Shown here piece after piece: positions 44,899 to 56,218 of a stretch of 64,000 bases of DNA. Each line of letters starts with the position of its first letter. The stretch's first letter is position 1. A model generated the notes under the pieces. It had not been told where the DNA came from. It made no database searches and worked only from the letters and a program-made list of their open reading frames with translations. The position numbers were made by a program, and so were the translations under genes. Source of the DNA: Porphyrobacter sp. HT-58-2 (GTDB taxonomy: Bacteria; Pseudomonadota; Alphaproteobacteria; Sphingomonadales; Sphingomonadaceae); contig NZ_CP022600.1 of NCBI RefSeq assembly GCF_002952215.1, positions 2,790,001-2,854,000 on the forward strand. Reading direction: 5' to 3'.

Positions 44899-46470
44899 AT
44901 GAGCAAGGTGCGCCAAAGGGCAGCCGCAGTGCTGCTTTGGGTGATGCTGGCATTCGCTCTGGCAATACCCGCTTCCGCCGATCCCGGCGATGTCGATGCG
45001 GCAGCGCGCGGAGTGGTGCGGGTGGTAATCATCGGCAGCGAGGACGGCCAGCCCGTCCCCGTCTCGCACGGCACCGGCTTCGCGGTCTCGCCCACCCGCA
45101 TCGTCACCAATGCCCATGTGGTGCGCGAAGTGCTGCAGGACGATACGCTGCGGATCGGGATCGTTCCGCCAGAGGGCGCAGGCGGCGCTTTCGGGCGGGT
45201 GGTGGCGGTCAGCCCGCGCAATGATCTGGCCCTGCTGGAGATCGCCAAGGGCGCCCTGCGCCTGCCGCCACTTGCATTGGCGGGTGGCCCGGGAGCAAAC
45301 CTCGGCGAGGTGGCCGCGGTCGGCTATCCCATGAATGTCGATCTGGCGCAGGGGCTCGATCTCAGCGACATCTTCCGCGCCCAGCCACCGGTCAAATCGC
45401 GCGGCTTCCTGTCGGGCGAGCGCCCGTCGCGCCAGTTCGACACTATCCTCCACACAGCCCCCATCGCGCGCGGCAATTCGGGTGGGCCGCTGCTTGATCC
45501 CTGCGGACGGGTGATCGGGGTCAATTCCTTCAGCGCGGATTCGAACAGCGGCGAGGCGGAGTTCTACTTCGCGGTATCCTTGCGCGAATTGCTGCCCTTC
45601 CTGCGCACCAACGGGGTCGAACCGGTGGTCAACACCCTGCCCTGTCGCTCGATCGACGAATTGAATGCGGACGAGCGTCAGCGGCTCGAAGCCGAACAGT
45701 CGCAGGCCCGTGCATTGCTGGCCGAGCGTGCGGAAACCTTGCGCGAGACGCGCGAACGGGCGCGGATTGCGGCGCAGATGGACGTACTGGCCGAGCGCGA
45801 GAACCGCATGGCTTTGGCCCTGATCGCGCTACTGACAGCGACGGCGGCAGGCTATTGCGCCTTTGCGTGGCGCGGGATGGAGGCGCGCCGCACCCATGGT
45901 CGGATTGCAGCGGCGGCCTCGGCAGCGGCGGTGGTGACGGCTGTGCTGCTGTGGATCACCCGGCCTGGTCTTGCCGAAATCGAAGACCGGGTCGCCGCTG
46001 CCATCGCCGAGGTCGAGGGAAGTAACAAGCCTGCCCCCGCCGCCGGATCAGAAGCAGCAGAAGGCGCGCTCATCTGCACATTGGTACCGGAACGCAGCCG
46101 CGTGACCTCGGCCCGCACCGACGATGTGGCCTTCGATTGGTCTGCCGATGGCTGCGTCAACGACCGCACGCAATATGGCCTCGGGCCGGCAGGAGAATGG
46201 CAGCGAGTCTTCGCTGCGCAGGAGGATGCCGCGGTCGCGGTCAACACCTTTGAACCGGCCACTCGCACCCTTCGCACTGATCGATATCTGTTGGGTCAGG
46301 AAGCGCTTGCGGCAGCCCGCGAGGCTCGCGCGGCCTACACCCCGCCGTCCTGCGGCGTCAGCGACGCGGCGCGCACGCTGGGGGAACAGCAATCCGCCCT
46401 TATCGCCGCTCTGCCCGCACGGCCCAATGAGAGACTGGTCTACAGCTGCAAGGCCAAAGGCGGCAGTTAA
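44899..46470 (+). CDS. Trypsin-like serine protease with membrane helices
   Basis: A 523-residue protein from the ATG at 44899 (44878 and 44836 are also open). A signal peptide/anchor (AAAVLLWVMLAFALAIPASA) precedes a trypsin/HtrA-like peptidase domain. Its triad is His in IVTNAHVVREVL, Asp in SPRNDLALLEI and Ser in IARGNSGGPLLDPCGR. A coiled coil (about residues 255-300), two membrane helices (near 312-328 and 340-360) and a C-terminal domain with several Cys follow. No PDZ domain is visible, so it is not a typical DegP. It is likely an inner-membrane protease facing the periplasm. Confidence 0.85.
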   Translation: MSKVRQRAAAVLLWVMLAFALAIPASADPGDVDAAARGVVRVVIIGSEDGQPVPVSHGTGFAVSPTRIVTNAHVVREVLQDDTLRIGIVPPEGAGGAFGRVVAVSPRNDLALLEIAKGALRLPPLALAGGPGANLGEVAAVGYPMNVDLAQGLDLSDIFRAQPPVKSRGFLSGERPSRQFDTILHTAPIARGNSGGPLLDPCGRVIGVNSFSADSNSGEAEFYFAVSLRELLPFLRTNGVEPVVNTLPCRSIDELNADERQRLEAEQSQARALLAERAETLRETRERARIAAQMDVLAERENRMALALIALLTATAAGYCAFAWRGMEARRTHGRIAAAASAAAVVTAVLLWITRPGLAEIEDRVAAAIAEVEGSNKPAPAAGSEAAEGALICTLVPERSRVTSARTDDVAFDWSADGCVNDRTQYGLGPAGEWQRVFAAQEDAAVAVNTFEPATRTLRTDRYLLGQEALAAAREARAAYTPPSCGVSDAARTLGEQQSALIAALPARPNERLVYSCKAKGGS

Positions 46471-46536
46471 GCATCTGTTCAAGTTGCAAAAACGAGGATC
46501 AGTTCACACGGGAGACAAACCTAGAGGAGAGGCGAT

Positions 46537-47487
46537 GTGGGACGTTTCTTTGTTGCGGGCCTGACAGCCCTGGGTGTGATCGGATTTTCAACCTCGCTAG
46601 CGGCTCAGGAAACGCCCTGGCCATTGACCGAAGATGATCCCATCGAAGTTCAGGGCGACCGCCCGCTTTCGCGCGACGAGATCGTGCGCGGTCAGCGCCA
46701 GCTGTTTGGCGGTGACCTGCCCTATGACACCGCGCCGCGCTTCCATGATCCGGTCTGTATCGCTGTTGTCGGGCTTTACGGACAGCAGAACGAAATGGTC
46801 GCTGAACGCATACGCCGGAATATCCGCGAGGCCGGCGTCGCGTTGGCAGAGCCCGATTGCAAGCCGAACGCACTGGTCTCGGCCAACCGCAAGCCACGCA
46901 AGGTTATCGACGCCCTGCGCAAACGCGATCCGCAACTGTTCAACCCCGACAGCGATCGCGCCATCGCCAGGCAGCTTGCCGCCGACAAGCCCGCAATCGT
47001 GTGGGGCGAAACCGTGCTGCGCACAAATGACGGCATTCTGCTCGGCAATCGCTCAACCGCCAATACCAACCCGGCCTTCGCCGTTCCGGTCTTTTTCGGT
47101 ACCAACCCCTCGCGTCATCGCGCCAACCTCTATCAGGCAAAGATGAACGCGATCGTGTTTCTCGATCTTGCGCAGCTGGAAGACATGCACGTCACCCAGC
47201 TGGCCGATTACGCAACCCTGCACCTGCTCGGCAATCCGCGCGATCCGGCCGACTATGAAGCTGCTGGGGTGCCAACCATTCTAAGCCTGTTTGCCGATGG
47301 CCCGCGCAAGGCTCCGCTGGAGATGACTTCGCTCGATCGGGCCTATCTGCGCGGCCTTTATCAGCTGCGCCGCACAGACTTGGCCTGGAATCTGACCGCC
47401 AGCGTTCTGCGGTCCTACACGGGGCCTGCCGTGTTCGAGGACAGCGGCGCACCTACCACCACAAGCAGCCCGACCAGCCCGTCCTGA
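46537..47487 (+). CDS. Exported hypothetical protein
   Basis: A 316-residue secreted protein that I do not recognise. It starts at a GTG (46537) preceded by AGGAGAGG, with a short signal peptide (GRFFVAGLTALGVIGFSTSL, then AAQ). The mature part contains DRPLSRDEIVRGQRQLFGG, a single Cys pair (DPVCIAVVG, PDCKPNALV) and LEMTSLDRAYLRGLYQLRR near the C-terminus. It follows the protease gene by 66 bp and may share its transcript. The last residues are Thr/Ser-rich. Confidence 0.7.
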   Translation: MGRFFVAGLTALGVIGFSTSLAAQETPWPLTEDDPIEVQGDRPLSRDEIVRGQRQLFGGDLPYDTAPRFHDPVCIAVVGLYGQQNEMVAERIRRNIREAGVALAEPDCKPNALVSANRKPRKVIDALRKRDPQLFNPDSDRAIARQLAADKPAIVWGETVLRTNDGILLGNRSTANTNPAFAVPVFFGTNPSRHRANLYQAKMNAIVFLDLAQLEDMHVTQLADYATLHLLGNPRDPADYEAAGVPTILSLFADGPRKAPLEMTSLDRAYLRGLYQLRRTDLAWNLTASVLRSYTGPAVFEDSGAPTTTSSPTSPS

Positions 47488-47513
47488 CCGGCGTCTAGAG
47501 GTTCAGTCCGCAC

Positions 47514-47547
47514 AAGCGAGGCGCACCATCGCTGGGGCGCCTCGCTT
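47514..47547 (+). terminator. Hairpin upstream of the ATP synthase operon
   Basis: A perfect 11-bp stem, AAGCGAGGCGC/GCGCCTCGCTT, with a 12-nt loop, 26 bp after the preceding gene. No T-run. Probably ends the exported-protein transcript before atpH. Confidence 0.55.
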
Positions 47548-47620
47548 CGCACCTGCACAATTACCGCCCCTCGTGGCTTGCAGGAACCGGAATCAATTGC
47601 TAGGCGCGCGCCAACTTTGG

Positions 47621-47642
47621 GGGGCACCCGCTTGCGTGCCCC
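47621..47642 (+). promoter_or_regulatory. Leader hairpin before atpH
   Basis: GGGGCAC-N8-GTGCCCC, located 55 bp upstream of the atpH start. It lies in the 5' leader and could affect mRNA stability or translation; no known riboregulator matches. Confidence 0.35.
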
Positions 47643-47697
47643 GTTTCCAAGGCCCAAGCATTACCCTTCTCATGCTTCGCAAGAGGATTGCACGCGC

Positions 47698-48252
47698 GTG
47701 GATATATCCGCCGGTATCAAGGCTAGCCTGGCTGGACGCTATGCCTCGGCCCTGTTCGATCTCGCCGCTGAAAACGGCAAGGTGACAGCGGTCGAAAAGG
47801 ATCTCGAAACGCTGGGCGCTGCCCTCGCCGAATCGGGTGATCTGGCGGCGCTGACCACCAATCCCGAACTCGCCCGCGCCGCTCAGGGCGCCGCGATGGC
47901 GGCGGTGGCGAAGAAGCTGAAGCTCAGCCCGCTGACCACAAATTTCCTCGGCGTGCTTGCGGCAAACCGCCGCTTGGCGAAGCTGCCCGCGATCATCAGC
48001 GCGTTCAAGGCGATTGCCGCTGCCCAGCGCGGCGAAGTGACCGCCACCGTCACCAGCGCCCACCCGCTGTCGGCCGATCAGCTTGCCAGCCTCAAGACCA
48101 AGCTGACCGCGCGCGAAGGGCGCACCGTCATGCTCTCCGCCGCGGTCGATCCCGACCTCCTCGGCGGCCTCGTCGTCACCATCGGTTCGCAGCGCATTGA
48201 TGCCTCGATCCGCACCCGTCTCAACTCGCTCGCCAAGGCCATGCAGGCTTAA
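47698..48252 (+). CDS. atpH: ATP synthase F1 subunit delta
   Basis: Delta links the F1 alpha/beta head to the peripheral stalk. The 184-residue protein has the family's N-terminal helices ([20 protein letters not shown]) and the C-terminal signature [20 protein letters not shown]. Start GTG at 47698, preceded by AAGAGGA. It is the first gene of atpHAGDC; the Fo genes are elsewhere, as usual in alphaproteobacteria. Confidence 0.95.
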   Translation: MDISAGIKASLAGRYASALFDLAAENGKVTAVEKDLETLGAALAESGDLAALTTNPELARAAQGAAMAAVAKKLKLSPLTTNFLGVLAANRRLAKLPAIISAFKAIAAAQRGEVTATVTSAHPLSADQLASLKTKLTAREGRTVMLSAAVDPDLLGGLVVTIGSQRIDASIRTRLNSLAKAMQA

Positions 48253-48260
48253 AGGACTGA

Positions 48261-49793
<1,533 letters not shown>

Positions 49794-49805
49794 GGACGCC
49801 CTGAC

Positions 49806-50675
49806 GTGCCCTCACTCAAGGAACTCAAGGGCCGGATCAACTCGGTCAAGTCGACCCAGAAGATCACCAAGGCCAAGCAGATGGTCGCGGCGGCCAAGCT
49901 GCGCCGTGCCCAGGCTGCGGCCGAGGCCGGGCGGCCCTATGCCACGCGCCTCAGCGCGGTGATGGCCTCGCTGGCGAGCAAGGTGTCGGGTTCCGCCGCG
50001 CCCAAGCTGCTGGCGGGCACCGGCGCGGATCAGAAGCACCTCCTCGTCGTGGTTAACACTGACAAGGGCCTGTGCGGCGGTCTCAACTCCAACCTCGTCA
50101 AGGCTGCCAAGGCCAAGGCGCGCGAGCTGCAAGCCGCTGGCAAGACAGTCGAATTTTACCTCGTCGGCAAAAAGGGCCGCGCGCCGCTCAAGCGCGAGTT
50201 CCCCTCGGCTGTCGGCGCGGGCTTCGACACCAGCACGGTCAAGACCCCCGGCTTCCCCGAGGCCGAAGCCATCGCCAATGAGCTGATCGCCATGTTCGAC
50301 GCGGGCCAGTTCGATGTCGCGCACCTGATCTACCCGACCTTCAAGTCGGCGCTGGCGCAGGATCCGACGGTGAACCAGCTGATCCCCGTCCCCGCCCCGA
50401 CCGATGCGGTCGTCGCGGACGCCGTGGTGCAATACGAGCCGGGCGAGGAGGAAATCCTCGAAGAACTGCTGCCGCGCTACGTGCGCACCCAGCTGTTCGG
50501 CGCGCTGCTTGAACGCGAGGCTTCCGAGCAGGGCGCGTCGATGACCGCGATGGACAACGCCACGCGCAACGCGGGCGAGCTGATCCAGAAGCTCACCATC
50601 CAGTACAACCGCAGCCGTCAGGCCGCGATCACCACCGAACTCATCGAAATCATTGCTGGCGCGGAAGCGCTGTAA
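49806..50675 (+). CDS. atpG: ATP synthase F1 subunit gamma
   Basis: The 289-residue central rotor shaft. The N-terminal helix ([20 protein letters not shown]) and C-terminal helix with [17 protein letters not shown] are conserved. It lies 12 bp after atpA and 21 bp before atpD in the operon. Confidence 0.97.
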   Translation: MPSLKELKGRINSVKSTQKITKAKQMVAAAKLRRAQAAAEAGRPYATRLSAVMASLASKVSGSAAPKLLAGTGADQKHLLVVVNTDKGLCGGLNSNLVKAAKAKARELQAAGKTVEFYLVGKKGRAPLKREFPSAVGAGFDTSTVKTPGFPEAEAIANELIAMFDAGQFDVAHLIYPTFKSALAQDPTVNQLIPVPAPTDAVVADAVVQYEPGEEEILEELLPRYVRTQLFGALLEREASEQGASMTAMDNATRNAGELIQKLTIQYNRSRQAAITTELIEIIAGAEAL

Positions 50676-52151
<1,476 letters not shown>

Positions 52152-52157
52152 GGCACC

Positions 52158-52415
52158 ATGCCCCTCCACTTCGAACTCGTCACCCCGGCCAAGCTCGTCC
52201 GTTCGGAAGACGTCCACATGGTGGTCGTCCCCGGCGCTGAGGGTGAATTCGGCGTGCTGGAGGGCCATGCGCCCTTCATGAGCACCATCCGCGACGGGGC
52301 GGTGCAGGTCTTTGCTTCGGCCAATGCCGCGCCTGAAATCATTCAGGTGCGCGGCGGCTTTGCCGAAGTGAACGAGAAGGGCCTCACTGTTCTGGCGGAG
52401 CACGTCGAGGGGTAA
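52158..52415 (+). CDS. atpC: ATP synthase F1 subunit epsilon
   Basis: An 85-residue epsilon: the N-terminal beta-sandwich domain ([37 protein letters not shown]) without the long C-terminal inhibitory helices. This short form is common in alphaproteobacteria. A strong terminator follows 30 bp after its stop, closing the operon. Confidence 0.95.
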   Translation: MPLHFELVTPAKLVRSEDVHMVVVPGAEGEFGVLEGHAPFMSTIRDGAVQVFASANAAPEIIQVRGGFAEVNEKGLTVLAEHVEG

Positions 52416-52445
52416 CTCCCGCGTCAATCAACGAACGACCAATAG

Positions 52446-52471
52446 GGGCGGGCCAATGGCTCGCCCTTTTT
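52446..52471 (+). terminator. Intrinsic terminator of the atp operon
   Basis: Stem GGGCGGGCC/GGCTCGCCC (one G-U pair) with a 3-nt loop followed by TTTTT. Confidence 0.85.
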
Positions 52472-52543
52472 GCGTCTATCCCCTTCCCTTTCCATCGCTT
52501 GCTCGGCACAACAGCGCGCAGCATTTCCCTGAGGAGAGGACGC

Positions 52544-54688
52544 TTGAAACTTGTCTCCACTTTCGCACTGGCACTCGCAATGACGATGACCGCAGCCACT
52601 GGCGCAGCCGCTGAGGAAACCCCGGTGCCGGGCGTCCCCGGCCCCGAACAAGATCCTTATATCTGGCTGGAAGAAGCCCGCAGCCCCGAGGCACTTGCCT
52701 GGGTCGCCACGGAAAACGAACGCACCCTCGCCGCATTCGAAGCCGATCCGCGCTATGCGCAGTTGAAGGCCGAGGCGCTGGCGATCTTCGACAGCAACGA
52801 CCGCATCCCCTTCGTCAGCTTCCGCCCGGATGGCCTCTATAACTTCTGGCAGGATAAGGCGAACCCCAAGGGCGTGCTGCGCCGCACAACCCTTGAAAGC
52901 TACCGCACTGACAAGCCGGAATGGGAGGTGATCCTCGACGTCGATGCGCTGGCAAAGGCAGAAGGCAAGGAATGGGTCTATCAGGGATCGACCTGCCTGC
53001 CGCCGATGCTGAACAAGTGCATGATCGCGCTCAGCGATGGCGGCGAGGATGCCACCATCATGCGCGAATTCGACACGACCACGAAGCAATTCGTCGAAGG
53101 CGGCTTCGTGCTCGATGCCAAGAGCCAGGGCGGCATTCAGTGGATCGATGCCGACACCTTGCTGGTCAATCGCAACTTTGGCGAAGGGACACTGACGGAA
53201 AGCGAGTATCCCTTCACCAGCCGCGTATGGAAGCGCGGCACCCCGATCGCGGATGCACCCGAAATCTTCCGGGGCGAGGCCAGCGACGTGTGGGCCGGCG
53301 CGAATCTGCTGCGCGACAACACCGGCACGATCCACGCCCGCACCGCCTTCCGCGGGGTCAGCTTCCATGAAAGCCTCAATTACGTCTGGAAGGACGGCGA
53401 GTGGCTCCAGCTCGATATCCCCAAGAAAGGCGGGCTTTACGGCATAGTCGATGGTCACCTGCTGATTTCGACCGATGAAGACTGGACTGTGGATGGCCAG
53501 ACCTTCGCTGCCGACAGCCTGATCGCGGTCGATCTGGAAGAATGGAAGGCCGACCCCAACGGCGCGAAGAAGACGCTGGTCTGGGCGCCGGGAGAACGGC
53601 AGACCAAGCAGGGCGGCGCGGTGACCGCGAATGCGCTTTACGTGACGCTGCTCGACAATGTCGTGGGCAAGGTGCTCGAATTCAACTTCGCGAACGGCCA
53701 GTGGGTCAGCCGCGAAGTGCCGCTGCCGGACAATGCGACGCTCGGGATCGCCGCTTCCTCGAACGAGACCGACCAGATCATGTACACCGTGAGCGGGTTC
53801 CTTGAGCCGACCACGCTCTACTATACCGACGGCACGGCGGCACCCGAAGTTCTCAAGACCAGCCCGGCCTATTTCGACCCCGCCGGCATGGAGGTCGAAC
53901 AGCACGAGGCGGTGAGCAAGGACGGGACGAAGATCCCCTATTTCATCGTCAAGCCCAAGGGCATGGTGCTGGATGGCACCACCGCGACGCTGCTGACCGG
54001 CTATGGCGGTTTCCAGGTGCCGCGCCTGCCGTCCTATCTCGGTTCCACCGGCAAGCTGTGGGTGGAAAAGGGCGGTGCCTATGTCCTCGCCAATATGCGT
54101 GGGGGCGGTGAGTTCGGGCCGATGTGGCACCAGACCGCAATTCGCGAGAACAAGCAGCGCACCTGGGACGATTTCATTGCAGTGGGCGAGGATCTGGTGA
54201 AGCGTGGTTTCACCAGCCCCAAGCACCTTGGCATTCAGGGCGGATCACAGGGGGGGCTGCTGGTCGGCACCTTCTTCACCCAGCGGCCCGACCTCTTGAA
54301 CGCGGCGATCGTGCAGATCCCGTTGTTCGACATGCTGCGCTATCACCTGATCGGGCGCGGGGCTTCGTGGATCGGCGAATATGGCGATCCGCGCATTCCC
54401 GAACAGCGCGCCTGGATCGAAGGCTATTCGCCCTATCAGAAGATCGTCGAAGGCGTGGATTATCCCGCGCCCTTCCTGTGGGCTTCGACCGCGGATGATC
54501 GCACGCATCCGGCCCATGCGCGCAAGGGCGCCGCACGTCTCAAGGAGCTGGGGCAACCCTATTACTACTTCGAGGATACCACTGGTGGACATTCGGGCGG
54601 GGTCGACAATGACCAGCGCGCGAAACTGCAGGCGCTGCAGTTCATCTACCTGATGCAGCGGCTGATGGGTCCAGCCAAGGGCGCGTAA
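52544..54688 (+). CDS. Prolyl oligopeptidase family serine protease
   Basis: A 714-residue secreted S9A peptidase that cuts short peptides after proline. I chose the TTG at 52544: it is preceded by GAGGAGAGG at the right distance and begins a signal peptide (KLVSTFALALAMTMTAATGA). An earlier TTG (52499) would add 15 residues. A beta-propeller occupies the middle. The catalytic triad is Ser in IQGGSQGGLLVG (near 568), Asp in STADDRTHPAH (near 651) and His in TTGGHSGGVD (near 682). The nucleophile box reads GGSQGG. Confidence 0.92.
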   Translation: MKLVSTFALALAMTMTAATGAAAEETPVPGVPGPEQDPYIWLEEARSPEALAWVATENERTLAAFEADPRYAQLKAEALAIFDSNDRIPFVSFRPDGLYNFWQDKANPKGVLRRTTLESYRTDKPEWEVILDVDALAKAEGKEWVYQGSTCLPPMLNKCMIALSDGGEDATIMREFDTTTKQFVEGGFVLDAKSQGGIQWIDADTLLVNRNFGEGTLTESEYPFTSRVWKRGTPIADAPEIFRGEASDVWAGANLLRDNTGTIHARTAFRGVSFHESLNYVWKDGEWLQLDIPKKGGLYGIVDGHLLISTDEDWTVDGQTFAADSLIAVDLEEWKADPNGAKKTLVWAPGERQTKQGGAVTANALYVTLLDNVVGKVLEFNFANGQWVSREVPLPDNATLGIAASSNETDQIMYTVSGFLEPTTLYYTDGTAAPEVLKTSPAYFDPAGMEVEQHEAVSKDGTKIPYFIVKPKGMVLDGTTATLLTGYGGFQVPRLPSYLGSTGKLWVEKGGAYVLANMRGGGEFGPMWHQTAIRENKQRTWDDFIAVGEDLVKRGFTSPKHLGIQGGSQGGLLVGTFFTQRPDLLNAAIVQIPLFDMLRYHLIGRGASWIGEYGDPRIPEQRAWIEGYSPYQKIVEGVDYPAPFLWASTADDRTHPAHARKGAARLKELGQPYYYFEDTTGGHSGGVDNDQRAKLQALQFIYLMQRLMGPAKGA

Positions 54689-54714
54689 ACACCGGTCCAT
54701 CGAGCGATGGGAAG

Positions 54715-54746
54715 GGGGCGGTTTCCAGGCGGAAGCCGCCCCTTTT
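54715..54746 (+). terminator. Intrinsic terminator after the oligopeptidase
   Basis: A 12-bp stem, GGGGCGGTTTCC/GGAAGCCGCCCC (one U-G pair), a 4-nt loop and TTTT. Confidence 0.85.
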
Positions 54747-54933
54747 CGTTAGCTGCCCGAAAGCCAACGCAACTGCCTGTAAAACAAGCCGACACTTTGC
54801 GCTCCGCTCGTCGCAGACAATGCACGGCGCGTTTCATGACCAGCAAGTTAACCCTGTCCGGCAAGGTCTGGTTAGGCCTGCCCGTCAACACTCAGTCCAT
54901 CGGGGGCGATGACACGCGACGAGGAGCTGACCA

Positions 54934-55179
54934 ATGGCCTACCCCAGAACTGTTTCGATCGCCGATGCGATCAAGAGCTACTATGCCCTGCCACGGACGC
55001 ATCGTGTCCACTGGGACAAGGCGAAGAAGGACGAAGTGGTGCGCGCCGTCCGCGACCGGGCGATCAGCTTCCACGAGGCGCGCGAACGTTATCTGCTGAG
55101 CCGCGCCGAATTCGAGCAATGGGAGGCCGATTATCTCGCCGATGGCGGCGACCAGACGCGGGTCGGGCAAGAAGCCTGA
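54934..55179 (+). CDS. sciP: SciP-like DUF1153 protein
   Basis: An 81-residue protein of the DUF1153 family: ALPRTHRVHWDKAKKDEVVR, then AVRDRAISFHEARERYLLSR and AEFEQWEADY. In Caulobacter, SciP binds the regulator CtrA and blocks its activity at target promoters late in the cell cycle. The same role is inferred here by family only. The helix-turn-helix region (SFHEARERYLLSRAEFEQW) is intact. It stands alone between terminator-bounded genes, preceded by about 185 bp of non-coding DNA, which likely holds its promoter. Confidence 0.8.
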   Translation: MAYPRTVSIADAIKSYYALPRTHRVHWDKAKKDEVVRAVRDRAISFHEARERYLLSRAEFEQWEADYLADGGDQTRVGQEA

Positions 55180-55246
55180 GGAGCATTTCCTGTTGCCGCA
55201 TCACGTGACCCGGAAACCGCATTCCCACCTGTCGACGTGATGCGGG

Positions 55247-55522
55247 TTAGCGCGTCGGCGCGTCGAAATCGGCGGGCTTGTTCGCGATCCAGGCGACGAA
55301 TTTGGCAATCGCGGGATGAGCGCGGATCGCCTGAACATCCTCGCCAATCCGCGCGAGCTCGTTGTTGGTGAAGTTCGCGTGGATCGTCTTGTGGCAAATC
55401 GGGTGAACCGGCACCTTCACCTTGCCCTTCTTGGCCTTGGGAACGGGGTGATGCCACTGGACGATATCGCCCAGCGGGCGGGCGCAGAGCCAGCAGGTGA
55501 GGGTTTCGACGTCCCGGTCCAT
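55247..55522 (-). CDS. HNH-endonuclease-like protein
   Basis: A 91-residue protein with an HNH-type fold: a CxxC (TCWLCARPLG), the core VQWHHPVPKAKKGKVKV, then HPICHKTIHANFTNNELAR. The His, Asn and Cys pattern of HNH nucleases that bind one zinc and one catalytic metal is present. It is small and not near phage or restriction genes. It lies downstream of an exported protein and glmU in the same orientation, so it may be a housekeeping member of unknown role. Confidence 0.72.
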   Translation of the reverse strand: MDRDVETLTCWLCARPLGDIVQWHHPVPKAKKGKVKVPVHPICHKTIHANFTNNELARIGEDVQAIRAHPAIAKFVAWIANKPADFDAPTR

Positions 55523-55539
55523 AACCTTGTTCCCCCCGT

Positions 55540-56214
55540 CTACTTCCGCCCAACACGTGCACGCATCTTCTTCTTGCCGAGAAAGATGCGCAGGTTTTCG
55601 GCAAAGGCATCCTGAACGCTCGCGCGCGCAGCGGCATCATCGGTCTGCGCGCCGGTGTCGAATGCAGGAGCGCCAGTGCTTCCCGCATCGATGAAATCGA
55701 AGATGGTATCACCGGTCGGCCCGAATTCGCGGAAGACGAAAGCCGTCTGGATCTTCTTGCTGATTGCGGTGCGAAGCAGGGTTACGAAGACGACATGCAG
55801 CTCCGCATAGCAGGGGGCTGCCGAATCCCCGTATCGCGGCCCCTTGGCGATGCCCTTCTGGATCCAGTTGGCATAGGGCGAGACCTCGGGTGCCTCATGA
55901 AAGACGACGCGGTAGGCCTGAAATGCCGGGCTCTCCTCCAGCTTCATATCAGCGATCTTGCGCGCCTGGCTGTCAGGATCGACGGCAAGGCCGATGCGCT
56001 TGGCAACCTCGTCCATGGGAGTAAGTGTGAGATTGAGGACGGGGCCATTCAGCCACCCTCCCGAGCTGGCACCGTGGTAGACCGCGTAGAACTGCCGCGT
56101 CGGCCAGACATGCAATTCGCATAGCGCCTGCGCTGTTTGAGCCGCTGCGGGCACGGCCGACAAGCCCGCCGACAGTGCGAGCGCCACAAGCGCCTTGCAA
56201 ACCCAACGCATCAC
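55540..56214 (-). CDS. Exported hypothetical protein
   Basis: A 224-residue secreted protein. A signal peptide (VCKALVALALSAGLSAVPAA) is cleaved near AAAQT. I recognise no family. It contains WPTRQFYAVYHGASSGGW, two Cys (ALCELHVW, AAPCYAELHVV) and a basic C-terminal tail (LGKKKMRARVGRK). It starts 4 bp after glmU and ends 17 bp before the HNH gene, so all three may be one transcript. Confidence 0.7.
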   Translation of the reverse strand: MMRWVCKALVALALSAGLSAVPAAAQTAQALCELHVWPTRQFYAVYHGASSGGWLNGPVLNLTLTPMDEVAKRIGLAVDPDSQARKIADMKLEESPAFQAYRVVFHEAPEVSPYANWIQKGIAKGPRYGDSAAPCYAELHVVFVTLLRTAISKKIQTAFVFREFGPTGDTIFDFIDAGSTGAPAFDTGAQTDDAAARASVQDAFAENLRIFLGKKKMRARVGRK

Positions 56215-56218
56215 CCCC

